Below, piece after piece: positions 35,267-44,190 of a stretch of 64,000 bases of DNA (position 1 is the first letter of the stretch; each line of letters begins with the position of its first letter). This DNA is from Siminovitchia sp047228825 (GTDB lineage: Bacteria > Bacillota > Bacilli > Bacillales > Bacillaceae_C), in assembly GCF_047228825.1 (NCBI RefSeq), contig NZ_JBFEGN010000001.1:204377-268376 (forward strand). The letters run 5' to 3'. Below the pieces are notes generated by a model. It was given only the letters and a program-made list of their open reading frames with translations, did not search any database and was not told the DNA's origin. The translations under genes and the position numbers were made by a program.

Positions 35267-36045
35267 TGAATATTTATGTTTTTATTCATTTGTTTAATGG
35301 CTGCTTTTTCCAATCTTGAAACTTGAGCTTGGGATATGCCGATTTCCTCTGCCACTTCCATTTGGGTCTTACCCTGAAAAAACCGCTTGCGGATAATCAT
35401 CTTTTCCCTTTCATTCAGACGCTGCAGGCCGTCATGCAAAGCGATTTCCTCAATCCACTGGCTGTCCCGGCTCCTTTCGTCGCTCAACTGATCCATGACA
35501 TAGATCGGATCTCCCCCATCGTTATATATCGGTTCAAACAACGAGACAGGGTCCTGTATCGCATCAAGAGCAAAAACTACTTCCTCATGAGGGATTTCCA
35601 GCTCACGGGCAATTTCCATCGCTGTTGGTTCCTTGGATGCTTTTGCCATTAACCGTTCACGAACATGGAGTGCTTTATAAGCGATGTCCCGCAATGACCG
35701 GGAAACTCGGATGGGGTTGTTATCCCGTAAATATCGGCGGATTTCTCCAATGATCATCGGGACGGCATACGTTGAAAAGCGGACATTTTGACTGAGGTCA
35801 AAATTATCAATTGATTTCATCAATCCGATGCACCCGACTTGAAACAAGTCGTCCACATATTCTCCCCGATTGTTAAAACGTTGAATGACGCTTAACACGA
35901 GGCGCAGATTGCCGTTGATTAATTTTTCTCTGGCTGTTACATCACCTTGTTGCATTTGCTTTAAAAGTTCCCGCATTTCTTCATTTTTCAAAACGGGGAG
36001 CTTTGAAGTATCCACACCGCAAATTTCCACTTTGTTTCGCTTCAA
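35263..36045 (-). CDS. sigG: forespore sporulation sigma factor SigG
   Basis: 260 residues. Late forespore sigma factor. Starts MKRNKVEICGVDTSKLPVLK, nearly identical to B. subtilis, with regions 2 (FSTYAVPMIIGEIRRYLRDN), 3 and 4 (EEIGISQAQVSRLEK) complete. The start is a TTG. Its ribosome site is inside a small hairpin and its promoter has a short spacer, which should keep expression low (see findings). Follows sigE, separated by about 195 bases. Confidence 0.97.
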   Translation of the reverse strand: MKRNKVEICGVDTSKLPVLKNEEMRELLKQMQQGDVTAREKLINGNLRLVLSVIQRFNNRGEYVDDLFQVGCIGLMKSIDNFDLSQNVRFSTYAVPMIIGEIRRYLRDNNPIRVSRSLRDIAYKALHVRERLMAKASKEPTAMEIARELEIPHEEVVFALDAIQDPVSLFEPIYNDGGDPIYVMDQLSDERSRDSQWIEEIALHDGLQRLNEREKMIIRKRFFQGKTQMEVAEEIGISQAQVSRLEKAAIKQMNKNINIQ

Positions 36046-36054
36046 CTATTTTCC

Positions 36055-36110
36055 CTCCTAGCAGGAGTTTGCTTACAGTGTAAGTATCTCCCCGGGAGGA
36101 AAATATATGC
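36055..36110 (-). promoter_or_regulatory. sigma-F/sigma-G type promoter and RBS-masking hairpin of sigG
   Basis: Minus strand GCATA (36106-36110) and GGAGATACTT (36082-36091) match the sigma-F consensus with a 14-base spacer. In the leader, CTCCT (36063-36067) pairs with AGGAG of the ribosome site (36055-36059) around a three-base loop. Confidence 0.75.
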
Positions 36111-36241
36111 ATTCCCATTTTTCCCTGACACCCATGAAATCCATTTGAGCCTTTGCTGTTGGCTTGTTTTTTGGGCTCAATGCAATATTTTCAAAATGGT
36201 TGCCCACAGTTTAAAATCAGGCGGCATTTCACAGTCCGCAG

Positions 36242-36961
36242 TCAAATCATTTTATTGAATTCTTTACGCAGCCGTTTGATAATTCTTTTCTCAAGGCGTG
36301 AAATATAGGATTGTGAAATTCCGAGAATTTCTGCAACATCTTTTTGGGTTTTTTCCTCTCCGCCCGCCAGCCCGAAACGGAGCTCCATAATTTGCTTTTC
36401 CCGGTGGTTTAACTTTTGCAGGGCGTTGAATAATAATTTTTTGTCTACATTCGCCTCAAGGTCCCTTGTAATGATATCATTTTCCGTTCCCAAAACATCC
36501 GACAACAACAGCTCGTTGCCATCCCAGTCAATGTTAAGAGGCTCGTCAAAAGAGACTTCGGACCTTGTTTTGTTGTTTCGGCGCAAGTACATGAGAATCT
36601 CATTTTCAATACATCGCGAGGCATATGTTGCCAGCTTTATTTTTTTTTCGGGATTAAAGGTGTTGACGGCTTTAATCAATCCGATCGTTCCGATACTGAT
36701 TAAGTCTTCAATATTGATACCGGTATTTTCAAATTTTCTTGCTATATAAACAACCAATCTCAAGTTTCTTTCAATCAGCATGGATCTTGCCGCCTTGTCC
36801 CCTTTCGGAAGCTTTTCAAGAAGAACGGCTTCCTCTTCCTTGGAAAGCGGTGGAGGAAGGGCTTCACTCCCCCCTATGTAGTAAATTTCGTCCGTCTTCC
36901 AGCCCATTTTCATGAGGAACTTATACCAATAATAAGTTAAGCGAAACCGAAGCTTTTTCAC
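36242..36961 (-). CDS. sigE: mother-cell sporulation sigma factor SigE precursor
   Basis: 239 residues, the same length as in B. subtilis. Early mother-cell sigma factor made as an inactive precursor; about 27 N-terminal residues (MKKLRFRLTYYWYKFLMKMG and following) tether it to membrane until SpoIIGA cuts. Regions 2-4 are intact (NIEDLISIGTIGLIKAVNTF, GISQSYISRLEKR). GTG start at 36961 after GGAGG; a longer frame reading from an upstream ATG is rejected. Follows spoIIGA. Confidence 0.97.
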   Translation of the reverse strand: MKKLRFRLTYYWYKFLMKMGWKTDEIYYIGGSEALPPPLSKEEEAVLLEKLPKGDKAARSMLIERNLRLVVYIARKFENTGINIEDLISIGTIGLIKAVNTFNPEKKIKLATYASRCIENEILMYLRRNNKTRSEVSFDEPLNIDWDGNELLLSDVLGTENDIITRDLEANVDKKLLFNALQKLNHREKQIMELRFGLAGGEEKTQKDVAEILGISQSYISRLEKRIIKRLRKEFNKMI

Positions 36962-36997
36962 AATCTGTCCTCCTTGAATTATTTTGCTGTTCGGCAC

Positions 36998-37924
36998 TTA
37001 TGATGCCGACTTGGAAATTGCCTGTTCCACGATCAGGGGATGCATAATGCATTCAAATTTGCCGTCGCTGGAAAGATGTTGGTCTGTAAAAGCAACCAGG
37101 GCTTTTTGGGCTGTCTTTTCGCCGTCATCCACTTTGATCGTGACCGAATCGGGTTTAAATGCGCATAAAAGCTGATGGTTCGTTCCGAGCGTTTTTGCGG
37201 GCACAAGCCTCATCTTTTCTCTCCATTGATCAGGCAATTCCGAAGCAGCTTCGAGTGAATGGTTTCCCTCACGGGATAGGTGCATGATTTCATCAGGCAA
37301 CTCATCTTTTATCGAATGAATAGAAATAATCATGACAGGAGATTTGGAAATGGGATCATACAATTGATTGCCACTGTCAATTAAACCCTTTAAATGAAAT
37401 TGAAGCCCGTTCAAATGGACTGAAACATCCGCCAATACACTATATTCCACGGACGAAACGGTCATATCATCCACTCTTTTCTTTGAAAAAAACCACGCAA
37501 CCGGGAAGGCAAAAATTACAAACATCCAGCTAATCGGATCCCCGAATCCTTTTATGCTTTCAAGAAAATAGGCCGTTTTGGGATCCATGTCGAAAGAGAC
37601 AAAATAGTGGACGCCTATCAGCGTTCCCCCCATGAGAAACGTGGCGAAATAAAATGTCAACAAAGATGAGACAAACGTTTTGAATCTCTTGTATCCGAAA
37701 GCGATCATAATCATGCAAACCGATAAACAAAACTTTGCAAGCGGGTGACCGGAAATTTCGGCTAAAGGAGTAACAGACAGGAGAATGACAATAGAGCCTG
37801 CAACGCCGCCAAGCAAGAGCCGCCACGCTTTTACATGCCTCTTTAAAAAAATGGCCGTCATCCATAAAAGCAGGCTGTCCACCAAGACATTTAACAGCCA
37901 AATGATATCCAAATAAAAAACCAA
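36998..37924 (-). CDS. spoIIGA: sporulation aspartic protease SpoIIGA
   Basis: 308 residues. Septal membrane protease that activates pro-SigE when signalled by SpoIIR. Five hydrophobic segments in the N-terminal half are followed by a cytosolic aspartic protease domain with the motif GLIDSGNQLYDP. TTG start at 37924 after GGGAGG fits the family N-terminus (M-x-x-YLDxIWLLN). Forms the spoIIG operon with sigE. Confidence 0.95.
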   Translation of the reverse strand: MVFYLDIIWLLNVLVDSLLLWMTAIFLKRHVKAWRLLLGGVAGSIVILLSVTPLAEISGHPLAKFCLSVCMIMIAFGYKRFKTFVSSLLTFYFATFLMGGTLIGVHYFVSFDMDPKTAYFLESIKGFGDPISWMFVIFAFPVAWFFSKKRVDDMTVSSVEYSVLADVSVHLNGLQFHLKGLIDSGNQLYDPISKSPVMIISIHSIKDELPDEIMHLSREGNHSLEAASELPDQWREKMRLVPAKTLGTNHQLLCAFKPDSVTIKVDDGEKTAQKALVAFTDQHLSSDGKFECIMHPLIVEQAISKSAS

Positions 37925-37982
37925 TGAACCTCCCTCCCCCAGAGGATAAAACGAAAGGGCAGTCCTTCTATTCATTATCGTA

Positions 37983-38015
37983 AGTATAAAGGAAGCCGGA
38001 TATGGAATGTGTCAA
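37983..38015 (-). promoter_or_regulatory. spoIIG promoter with wide spacer
   Basis: TTGACA (38010-38015) and TATACT (37983-37988) are 21 bases apart, far more than the usual 17. A wide spacer is the known hallmark of the Spo0A-activated spoIIG promoter of B. subtilis. A CATCGAA (38052-38058), 5/7 to the 0A box, lies near -80. Confidence 0.65.
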
Positions 38016-38087
38016 TTCCTGTAGGGAAAATAGGGAAGTTTTCACAATTAACATCGAAGATTGCCAGTGGAAGGGAAAATGGGGGCA

Positions 38088-38118
38088 AATAAAAAACCAG
38101 ATTCATCATCTGGTTTAT
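38088..38118 (-). terminator. terminator after ftsZ
   Basis: AAACCAGAT / ATCTGGTTT stem followed by a T-run, eight bases past the ftsZ stop on the minus strand. Confidence 0.85.
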
Positions 38119-38125
38119 CAACAGC

Positions 38126-39259
38126 TTATCTTCTTCTATTTCTGTTTCTTAAAAATGTCGGGATATCCAGTGTATCCTCCATCGGGGGCTGATTGGTCCT
38201 CGCGGGTTCCTGTACCTCTTCCCTTTTCTGTTGCTCGCGGCCTGTCACTGTATGTTGCTGCGGCCTCATTTGTCTGAGCAGGGGATTTTGCTTCGTCTGT
38301 ACAACCGTTTCGTTAAATCCCGTTGCTATAACAGTCACAACAATTTCATCCTTTAAATTTTCATTAATGACAGAGCCGAAAATCATGTTTACTTCCTGAT
38401 CTGAGGCACTGGCAACAACGTCAGCCGCTTCCTGAACCTCATAAAGGCTCAAGTTTGTTCCGCCGGAAATATTCATCAATACCCCTTGGGCACCATCAAT
38501 GGAAGTTTCCAGCAGCGGGGAAGAAATGGCCTTTTTGGCAGCTTCTACCGCGCGATTTTCACCGGTTGCAACCCCTATTCCCATTAATGCGGACCCTTTA
38601 TTCGTCATAATTGTTTTAACATCGGCGAAATCGAGGTTAATCAAGCCAGGAACAGCAATCAACTCGGAAATCCCCTGAACGCCTTGCCGCAAAACATTAT
38701 CGGCTTCTCTAAATGCTTCCAGCATGGGAGTGCTCTTATCAACAATCTCTAAAAGTCTGTCGTTTGGAATAACGATTAACGTATCGACAGACTCCTTCAT
38801 GGCATCTATTCCACCGCTCGCCTGGGTCGCGCGTTTGCGTCCCTCAAAAGTAAATGGCCTCGTGACGATTCCGACTGTCAACGCCCCCAGGTCTTTTGCA
38901 ATTTGGGCAATGACCGGCGCAGCTCCTGTTCCGGTACCTCCTCCCATTCCTGCCGTAACAAACACCATGTCCGACCCTTTTAACGCTTCTTCAATCTGCT
39001 CTTTGCTTTCCTCGGCTGCCTTTTTGCCGACTTCGGGGTTGGCTCCTGCACCGAGCCCTCTCGTTAATTTGGCGCCAATTTGCATTTTGATCTCGGCTTT
39101 TGACAAGTTAAGCGCTTGTGCATCCGTATTGACCGCAATAAATTCGACGCCCTGAACATCATGCTCTATCATACGGTTTACAGCGTTGTTGCCCCCGCCG
39201 CCGACACCAATAACTTTAATGGTTGCCAAAGAATCAATATTTGTATCGAAATCCAACAT
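38126..39259 (-). CDS. ftsZ: cell division GTPase FtsZ
   Basis: 377 residues. Tubulin-like GTPase that forms the Z ring. GTP signature GGGTGTG (106-112), T7 loop NLDFADVKTIM, and the C-terminal peptide DTLDIPTFLRNRNRRR that binds FtsA, SepF and other partners. Lies directly downstream of ftsA with a 38-base gap and ends at a strong terminator. Confidence 0.98.
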   Translation of the reverse strand: MLDFDTNIDSLATIKVIGVGGGGNNAVNRMIEHDVQGVEFIAVNTDAQALNLSKAEIKMQIGAKLTRGLGAGANPEVGKKAAEESKEQIEEALKGSDMVFVTAGMGGGTGTGAAPVIAQIAKDLGALTVGIVTRPFTFEGRKRATQASGGIDAMKESVDTLIVIPNDRLLEIVDKSTPMLEAFREADNVLRQGVQGISELIAVPGLINLDFADVKTIMTNKGSALMGIGVATGENRAVEAAKKAISSPLLETSIDGAQGVLMNISGGTNLSLYEVQEAADVVASASDQEVNMIFGSVINENLKDEIVVTVIATGFNETVVQTKQNPLLRQMRPQQHTVTGREQQKREEVQEPARTNQPPMEDTLDIPTFLRNRNRRR

Positions 39260-39297
39260 GACATGTCCTCCTGTTCTTTTATTCCCAACGGATGTCT

Positions 39298-40587
39298 CTA
39301 TTCGAAAAAGTAGCCAAAGAATTTTTTTACTTTAGTGGATATTTTTGCATCGGGATCCTTCCCATCTTTCTTTTTTGGCTGATGGCCCCCGCTGATCCGG
39401 GCGTCATCTGCGTCAATTGGCAATTGTACAGGAGATGCGCTGATGTTTCTGCCTTGTAATTTTGCTTCATGATAGGCATAATTGATGAGTCCCACGGCTG
39501 TCGTATATTGGGGCTCCCTGACACCTATGTAATCCGGTATGGCAATTCTGACCCTGTTTTGAAAAACCATTTGGGCCAATTCCGCCACCCCGGGCATATT
39601 GGAAACGCCTCCTGTTAAAACAAAACCTCCCGGTAAATCGGCAATTCCCATCCTCTTGAATTCCTGCTGCACAAGCTCGAATATTTCTTCCATTCTAGCT
39701 TCAATAATATCAGAAAGTTCCAGTTGGTTAAATTGTTGATGCTGATCACTGCCTATGATTGGCACGCTGAATACTTCCTCTTCCGATGCATGGTCATAAA
39801 ATGCATGCCCGTATAAAATCTTGATTTTTTCCGCATCATCAGTAGCCGTTCTTAACCCGATGGACAAATCCTTCGTAATATGGTCTCCGCCAACCGGAAT
39901 GACGCTTGTCCCTGCAATGCTTCCATTTGCAAATACGGCAACCGTTGTAGAACCTCCCCCGATATCGATCAAGGCACTTCCCATCTGGCGTTCATCTTTT
40001 GACAAGGCAATGGATGCTGCAGCAAGCGGCTGCAGAACGATATCGGTAATCTCCAGGCCGGCTCGTTCCACACAGCGTAAAGTATTATGTAAAATGGACT
40101 TTGCCCCGGTGACAATCGTTCCTTCCATTTCCAGGCGGACTCCGATCATGCCTCTTGGATCCGTAATTTCCTCCAATCCGTCCACGACAAATTGCCCCGG
40201 AATGACATTGATAATTTCCCTTTCAGGAGGAATGGATACAACCTGGGCAGCATCCATCACCCTTGCAACATCATCATTCGTAATTTCCCTGTTTTGGCTG
40301 GAAACGGCGACTACTCCATGACAGGGCATGAGGGAAACATGATTTCCGGCAATGCCGACAATACAATTATTAATTTTCATCCCTATCATTCTCTCCGCCT
40401 GTTCCACAGCCCTCTTAATCGAATGAACGGTTTCATCTATATCAACAATTGCACCTTTTTTGATCCCTTCAGCCTTGGCGTTGCCAACCCCGATAATATT
40501 TAAAGAATCAGCGGCCATCGACCCAATAATCACTTTTATGGTGGAAGTTCCCATATCAAGGCTGACATACAATTCATTGGTGTTCAT
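39298..40587 (-). CDS. ftsA: cell division protein FtsA
   Basis: 429 residues. Actin-like ATPase that tethers FtsZ to the membrane. Starts YVSLDMGTSTIKVIIG (nucleotide phosphate 1 motif), with the LIDIGGGSTTVAV motif, and ends in an amphipathic membrane-targeting helix (VKKFFGYFFE). ATG at 40587 follows AAGGAGGTG. Upstream lie a sigma-A and a sigma-H type promoter. Confidence 0.97.
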   Translation of the reverse strand: MNTNELYVSLDMGTSTIKVIIGSMAADSLNIIGVGNAKAEGIKKGAIVDIDETVHSIKRAVEQAERMIGMKINNCIVGIAGNHVSLMPCHGVVAVSSQNREITNDDVARVMDAAQVVSIPPEREIINVIPGQFVVDGLEEITDPRGMIGVRLEMEGTIVTGAKSILHNTLRCVERAGLEITDIVLQPLAAASIALSKDERQMGSALIDIGGGSTTVAVFANGSIAGTSVIPVGGDHITKDLSIGLRTATDDAEKIKILYGHAFYDHASEEEVFSVPIIGSDQHQQFNQLELSDIIEARMEEIFELVQQEFKRMGIADLPGGFVLTGGVSNMPGVAELAQMVFQNRVRIAIPDYIGVREPQYTTAVGLINYAYHEAKLQGRNISASPVQLPIDADDARISGGHQPKKKDGKDPDAKISTKVKKFFGYFFE

Positions 40588-40670
40588 TCCGCGGCACCTC
40601 CTTCAACTCTCCCATACTCTTTTTCTTCTTTTCCATTCAATCATCCTTCATTTTTCAACTACTTTTACTT

Positions 40671-40697
40671 ATTCGGCAAATGAACGTTATTTCCTGT
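40671..40697 (-). promoter_or_regulatory. sigma-H type promoter of ftsA
   Basis: ACAGGAAAT (40689-40697), an 11-base spacer and GCCGAAT (40671-40677) fit the sigma-H consensus RnAGGAwWW-N11-12-RnnGAAT at every position. It lies 84 bases before the ftsA start. B. subtilis ftsAZ also has a sigma-H promoter. Confidence 0.8.
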
Positions 40698-40753
40698 TTG
40701 TCAACCAAATTTATTAGACTTTTCATTCGTTGTTTTTTGTATAGCTCAGCATG

Positions 40754-40783
40754 ATTGTAACAGATTGCGACAAAACCCGGCAA
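40754..40783 (-). promoter_or_regulatory. possible sigma-A promoter of ftsA
   Basis: TTGCCG (40778-40783) and TACAAT (40754-40759) with an 18-base spacer, upstream of the sigma-H type promoter. Confidence 0.55.
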
Positions 40784-41117
40784 AAACCTGATAAAATTTG
40801 ACGGTTGTGCACATGATGACTATTATAAGTCTACACCAAGATGGACACCTAGAAAAGCCAAACTTGTGTTTAGCTTCATATATCCCTCATTCCAAATTTT
40901 TCCTTTTTTTGCCGGATATGCTCGAAACCTCCCGAAACGGTCCCAATCGAAAAAAAAAATGCCCCTGTTTACCGGCCCTTCGGCCTTCCTTTCCAACAAA
41001 CCGGCAAGTTGCGGAAAAAATCCTCAACCGAAAACAAGGTTTTGCCTAAACAACCACTTTGCTTGATGTCCGTTTTGCAACGAAAAAGCAAGGCATGTCC
41101 GCGTGAACAAATATGGT

Positions 41118-41894
41118 TTACTCCCCCTCGCCATCCTGTTTTCCGCCTGATTCGTATGCCTTAAAAAATGATCCGACCTCCAGATCAATAACGCCTTTCT
41201 TTCGGGGATCCAGTTCACTGACAAAGGAAGGGTAATGAATCATTTTATCTGCAAAAGTCAGTATCGTGGCACTTACTTCAAATCCGTCGTTCATATACAG
41301 ATGAATGTGGTATTGATCTGTTTTTTGGGGATTGTATTGTATTTCGGAAATGGCATTCACAATTTCCGGCGGCAGCTCTATTAATTGTTTTGCCATTTCT
41401 TCCAAAATATGATTTTCTTCAAAACCGGCAAGAATGGGTGCATTGGCTGGAATACCATCCTTCGGACGATCAGCCAATATCGTTCCATTTTCCAATATGG
41501 GCAAAAACTGTGTTCCCGTTGATACGAAGGCAATCTTCGAATACTCTTTAACATGAATGTGGACGGTGTTTGGGAAACCGAGCCGTACAGTAACGTTTTT
41601 GATTTCCGGATGGCTTTTTATGTCTTTTTCGACTTGTTTTCTGTCCATCTCCCAAATGTTCAAGCCTCGTTTCAGTTTGCTCATCTTGATGGCCTCTTCA
41701 GGTGTGACAGATTCATTTCCGTGTACTTTAATCTGTTGAATATGGCTAAGAGGGGATTGAAAATAAATGACGCAAACAATTAAAAGGAAGAACAGGGATA
41801 GGAGGAAAATGAGCCGTCGGTTTGCCTTTCTCTTCCGATGCTCTTTTATTTTTGGAATGCGGTCTTCCAAAGATAAAACCTTTCCTTTATCCAT
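41118..41894 (-). CDS. divIB: cell division protein DivIB (FtsQ)
   Basis: 258 residues. Bitopic divisome protein that stabilises FtsL/DivIC. A short basic cytosolic tail is followed by one membrane helix (about 33-50), a POTRA domain (HIQQIKVHGNESVTPEEA) and the beta domain, ending in an acidic/polar tail. Start at 41894 (MDKGKVLSLED). Downstream gene of murB, as in B. subtilis. Confidence 0.94.
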   Translation of the reverse strand: MDKGKVLSLEDRIPKIKEHRKRKANRRLIFLLSLFFLLIVCVIYFQSPLSHIQQIKVHGNESVTPEEAIKMSKLKRGLNIWEMDRKQVEKDIKSHPEIKNVTVRLGFPNTVHIHVKEYSKIAFVSTGTQFLPILENGTILADRPKDGIPANAPILAGFEENHILEEMAKQLIELPPEIVNAISEIQYNPQKTDQYHIHLYMNDGFEVSATILTFADKMIHYPSFVSELDPRKKGVIDLEVGSFFKAYESGGKQDGEGE

Positions 41895-41982
41895 GTTCCT
41901 TACTCCCCGCAATGATCATTTTTTGGTGATGAAGGATGCTGATCCGCTGCGCAAACATGAAAAAATCCCATCCTTTCCCTGC

Positions 41983-42891
41983 TCAATCCGTTCTCCCTTG
42001 CACGATTTCAACCTCTGTATGCATGCGAATTCCAGATCGTTCAAAAATGGTTTGTTTAATGTGGTCAATTAACCGGATTACGTCTTTGGCGTTGGCCGTT
42101 CCTGTATTGATAATAAAGTTTCCGTGAAGTTCGGATATTTGGGCTCCTCCAATCTGGAAACCTTTTAAATTTGCATCCTGTATCAATTTACCGGCATGAT
42201 TGGGCAAAGGATTGCGAAATACGCTCCCGCAGCACGGTTTTACGGGTTGTGTTTCCCGGCGATAATTTTTATGTTTTTTCATTTCCGCAGCGATGGATTC
42301 CCGATCACCCTCACGCAGCTCAAAAATGGCTTCAAGCACGATGCCCGGCCGTTTTTTCTGTAAAACGGAGGTCCTGTATGAATATTCCATTTCTTTATTG
42401 GAAAGCCACTCTACTGTTCCGTCCGGAAAAAGGATCCGCGCCTTTTGCAAAATGTTTGAAACATCGGAGCCATGCGCTCCTGCATTCATATAGACCGCTC
42501 CCCCGACGGAGCCGGGGATTCCGCCGGCAAATTCAAGCCCGCTCAAACCTCTTCTGGCCATGGCGTTGGCCAAAACGATAAATGAATAGCCGGCACCGGC
42601 TCTTACTTCTGTGCCATTTACCTCAAGATGGTCCAGCCCTTTTCCAAGCTTGATGACCACCCCTTCTATTCCCCCGTCGGATACGAGCAGATTTGACCCG
42701 CGGCCTATGACCCGCCATGGCATTTTATGTTTTGTGACGATTTCCATCGTCTTGAGCAAATGATCGATTGAATCCGGTTCAACAAATATATCTGCAGGCC
42801 CGCCCACTTTAATCGTCGTATGATTGGCGAGCGGCTCATTTTCCTTTATCTTGCCAACTTTACTGGCATGAAGTTCTTCCAGTACATTCAT
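41983..42891 (-). CDS. murB: UDP-N-acetylenolpyruvoylglucosamine reductase
   Basis: 302 residues. NADPH-dependent flavoprotein making UDP-MurNAc. The FAD-binding motif (GRGSNLLVSDGG, GLEFAGGIPGSVGGAV), catalytic Ser in CGSVFRNP and Glu in HTEVEI are present. Type IIb, as in other Bacillus. Lies between murG and divIB. Confidence 0.96.
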   Translation of the reverse strand: MNVLEELHASKVGKIKENEPLANHTTIKVGGPADIFVEPDSIDHLLKTMEIVTKHKMPWRVIGRGSNLLVSDGGIEGVVIKLGKGLDHLEVNGTEVRAGAGYSFIVLANAMARRGLSGLEFAGGIPGSVGGAVYMNAGAHGSDVSNILQKARILFPDGTVEWLSNKEMEYSYRTSVLQKKRPGIVLEAIFELREGDRESIAAEMKKHKNYRRETQPVKPCCGSVFRNPLPNHAGKLIQDANLKGFQIGGAQISELHGNFIINTGTANAKDVIRLIDHIKQTIFERSGIRMHTEVEIVQGRTD

Positions 42892-42912
42892 TGCATAAAA
42901 CCCCCTTACAAG

Positions 42913-44013
42913 TTAACGGCAATTATTTACAACACTTAAAAGCACATCATATAAACGCTTGGACGCATCCGGCATTCCAAGGTTTTTTGATGCTTCAGAC
43001 ATGGAATTTAATTTGTCCTTATCGAGTAAAATTTCGTCTATCGCGGCAACGAGCCTTTGGCTTGTTAATTCTTTTTCAGGAATCATAATCGCCGCTCCGG
43101 CTGCCGTTAAAACCGATGCATTTTTTTCCTGATGATTATTCGTGACATATGGGCTCGGGATTAATATGGAAGGAAGGCCGAGTGCGGTAATTTCGGCAAG
43201 GGACGTGGCCCCTGCCCTGCCGACGACAACCTCTATATCAGCCAGCACCTCTTCCATATTATGAATAAACGGGACAATCGCCACATTGGGAGAGGATCCG
43301 ATGAGAGAGACTTCTTCCTCAACATCACGATAATGAGCTTCACCGGTTATATACAGGATTTGGTAAGGTTTATTGGCAAACTGCCCCAATGATTTGATCA
43401 CCGCTTCATTAATGGGTCTTGCCCCTCTGCTTCCTCCAAATATCAATGCTGTCGGTGCATTTTCCTTTAAACCAAACTGATCCAATCTCCCTTTTCCTTT
43501 TTTCCCAATGACTTCGGAAGCCCGGGGATTCCCTGTGAGGATGACTTTTTCTCCCGGAAAAAACTCCTTTGAAGACTCGAAACAGATGGCAACCCGTTGG
43601 ACATAGCGGCTCAAAAACTTGTTTGTTAATCCCGGAACACTATTTTGTTCGTGAATGACAGCGGGGATTTTTAATTTTGCCGCTGCAAACACGACCGGGG
43701 CGGAAACATAGCCTCCCGTCCCAATGACAACATCCGGCTGAAATTGTTTCAGCTTTTTTTTACATTCCCTTACCCCTTTAAAAAAGCGCAGGACTGTTTT
43801 TATATTTTCGAGCGAGAGTGAACGCTTAAATCCGGTAATATGTATTTTTTCAAACGGAATGTTTTCTCTTTGTACAATATTGGCCTCCAGCCCTTTTTCC
43901 GTTCCGATATATAAAAATTTCGTATCGGGATGCTTTTCTTTGATCGTTCGGATCAGGGCCAGTGCCGGATATACATGGCCTCCGGTGCCCCCTCCGCTGA
44001 CAACAATTTTCAT
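42913..44013 (-). CDS. murG: lipid II synthase MurG
   Basis: 366 residues. Peripheral glycosyltransferase that adds GlcNAc to lipid I. Gly-rich SGGGTGGHVYPALA at the N-terminus, IHEQNSVPG and GRAGATSLAE motifs are intact. ATG at 44013. A 176-base gap separates it from spoVE upstream. Confidence 0.97.
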   Translation of the reverse strand: MKIVVSGGGTGGHVYPALALIRTIKEKHPDTKFLYIGTEKGLEANIVQRENIPFEKIHITGFKRSLSLENIKTVLRFFKGVRECKKKLKQFQPDVVIGTGGYVSAPVVFAAAKLKIPAVIHEQNSVPGLTNKFLSRYVQRVAICFESSKEFFPGEKVILTGNPRASEVIGKKGKGRLDQFGLKENAPTALIFGGSRGARPINEAVIKSLGQFANKPYQILYITGEAHYRDVEEEVSLIGSSPNVAIVPFIHNMEEVLADIEVVVGRAGATSLAEITALGLPSILIPSPYVTNNHQEKNASVLTAAGAAIMIPEKELTSQRLVAAIDEILLDKDKLNSMSEASKNLGMPDASKRLYDVLLSVVNNCR

Positions 44014-44157
44014 CGTGTCACCTCAAGTCAGTGTGTTCATCATATTCATTAAACTCTTTCATAATCTTATTTTACTATATTTTATAAGAGAAAAATGTAA
44101 AACATAAAGATTGTTGCCTAAATGTAAAAAGAAGAAACATTTGGAGAACAGATTTAA

Positions 44158-44190
44158 CAAAAAAAGAAACCCGCGATTTGGAGTTTCTCT
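44158..44190 (-). terminator. terminator after spoVE
   Basis: GAGAAAC / GTTTCTT stem followed by seven T on the minus strand at the spoVE stop. Divides the cluster before murG-murB-divIB. Confidence 0.6.

Larger units (their letters stand above)
40588..41117. other. gene-free region between divIB and ftsA
   Basis: 530 bases with no credible gene. B. subtilis has ylxW, ylxX and sbp here. The part near ftsA holds two promoters. The part near divIB has a GC-rich stem (GGCC-GAAG-GGCC, about 40974-40985) followed on the minus strand by ten T, a possible weak divIB terminator. Short plus-strand frames here show no family resemblance. Confidence 0.6.

Noticed and set aside
40798..41066. Plus-strand frames in the divIB-ftsA gap
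   Set aside because: No ribosome site, odd composition, no resemblance to sbp or ylx proteins.
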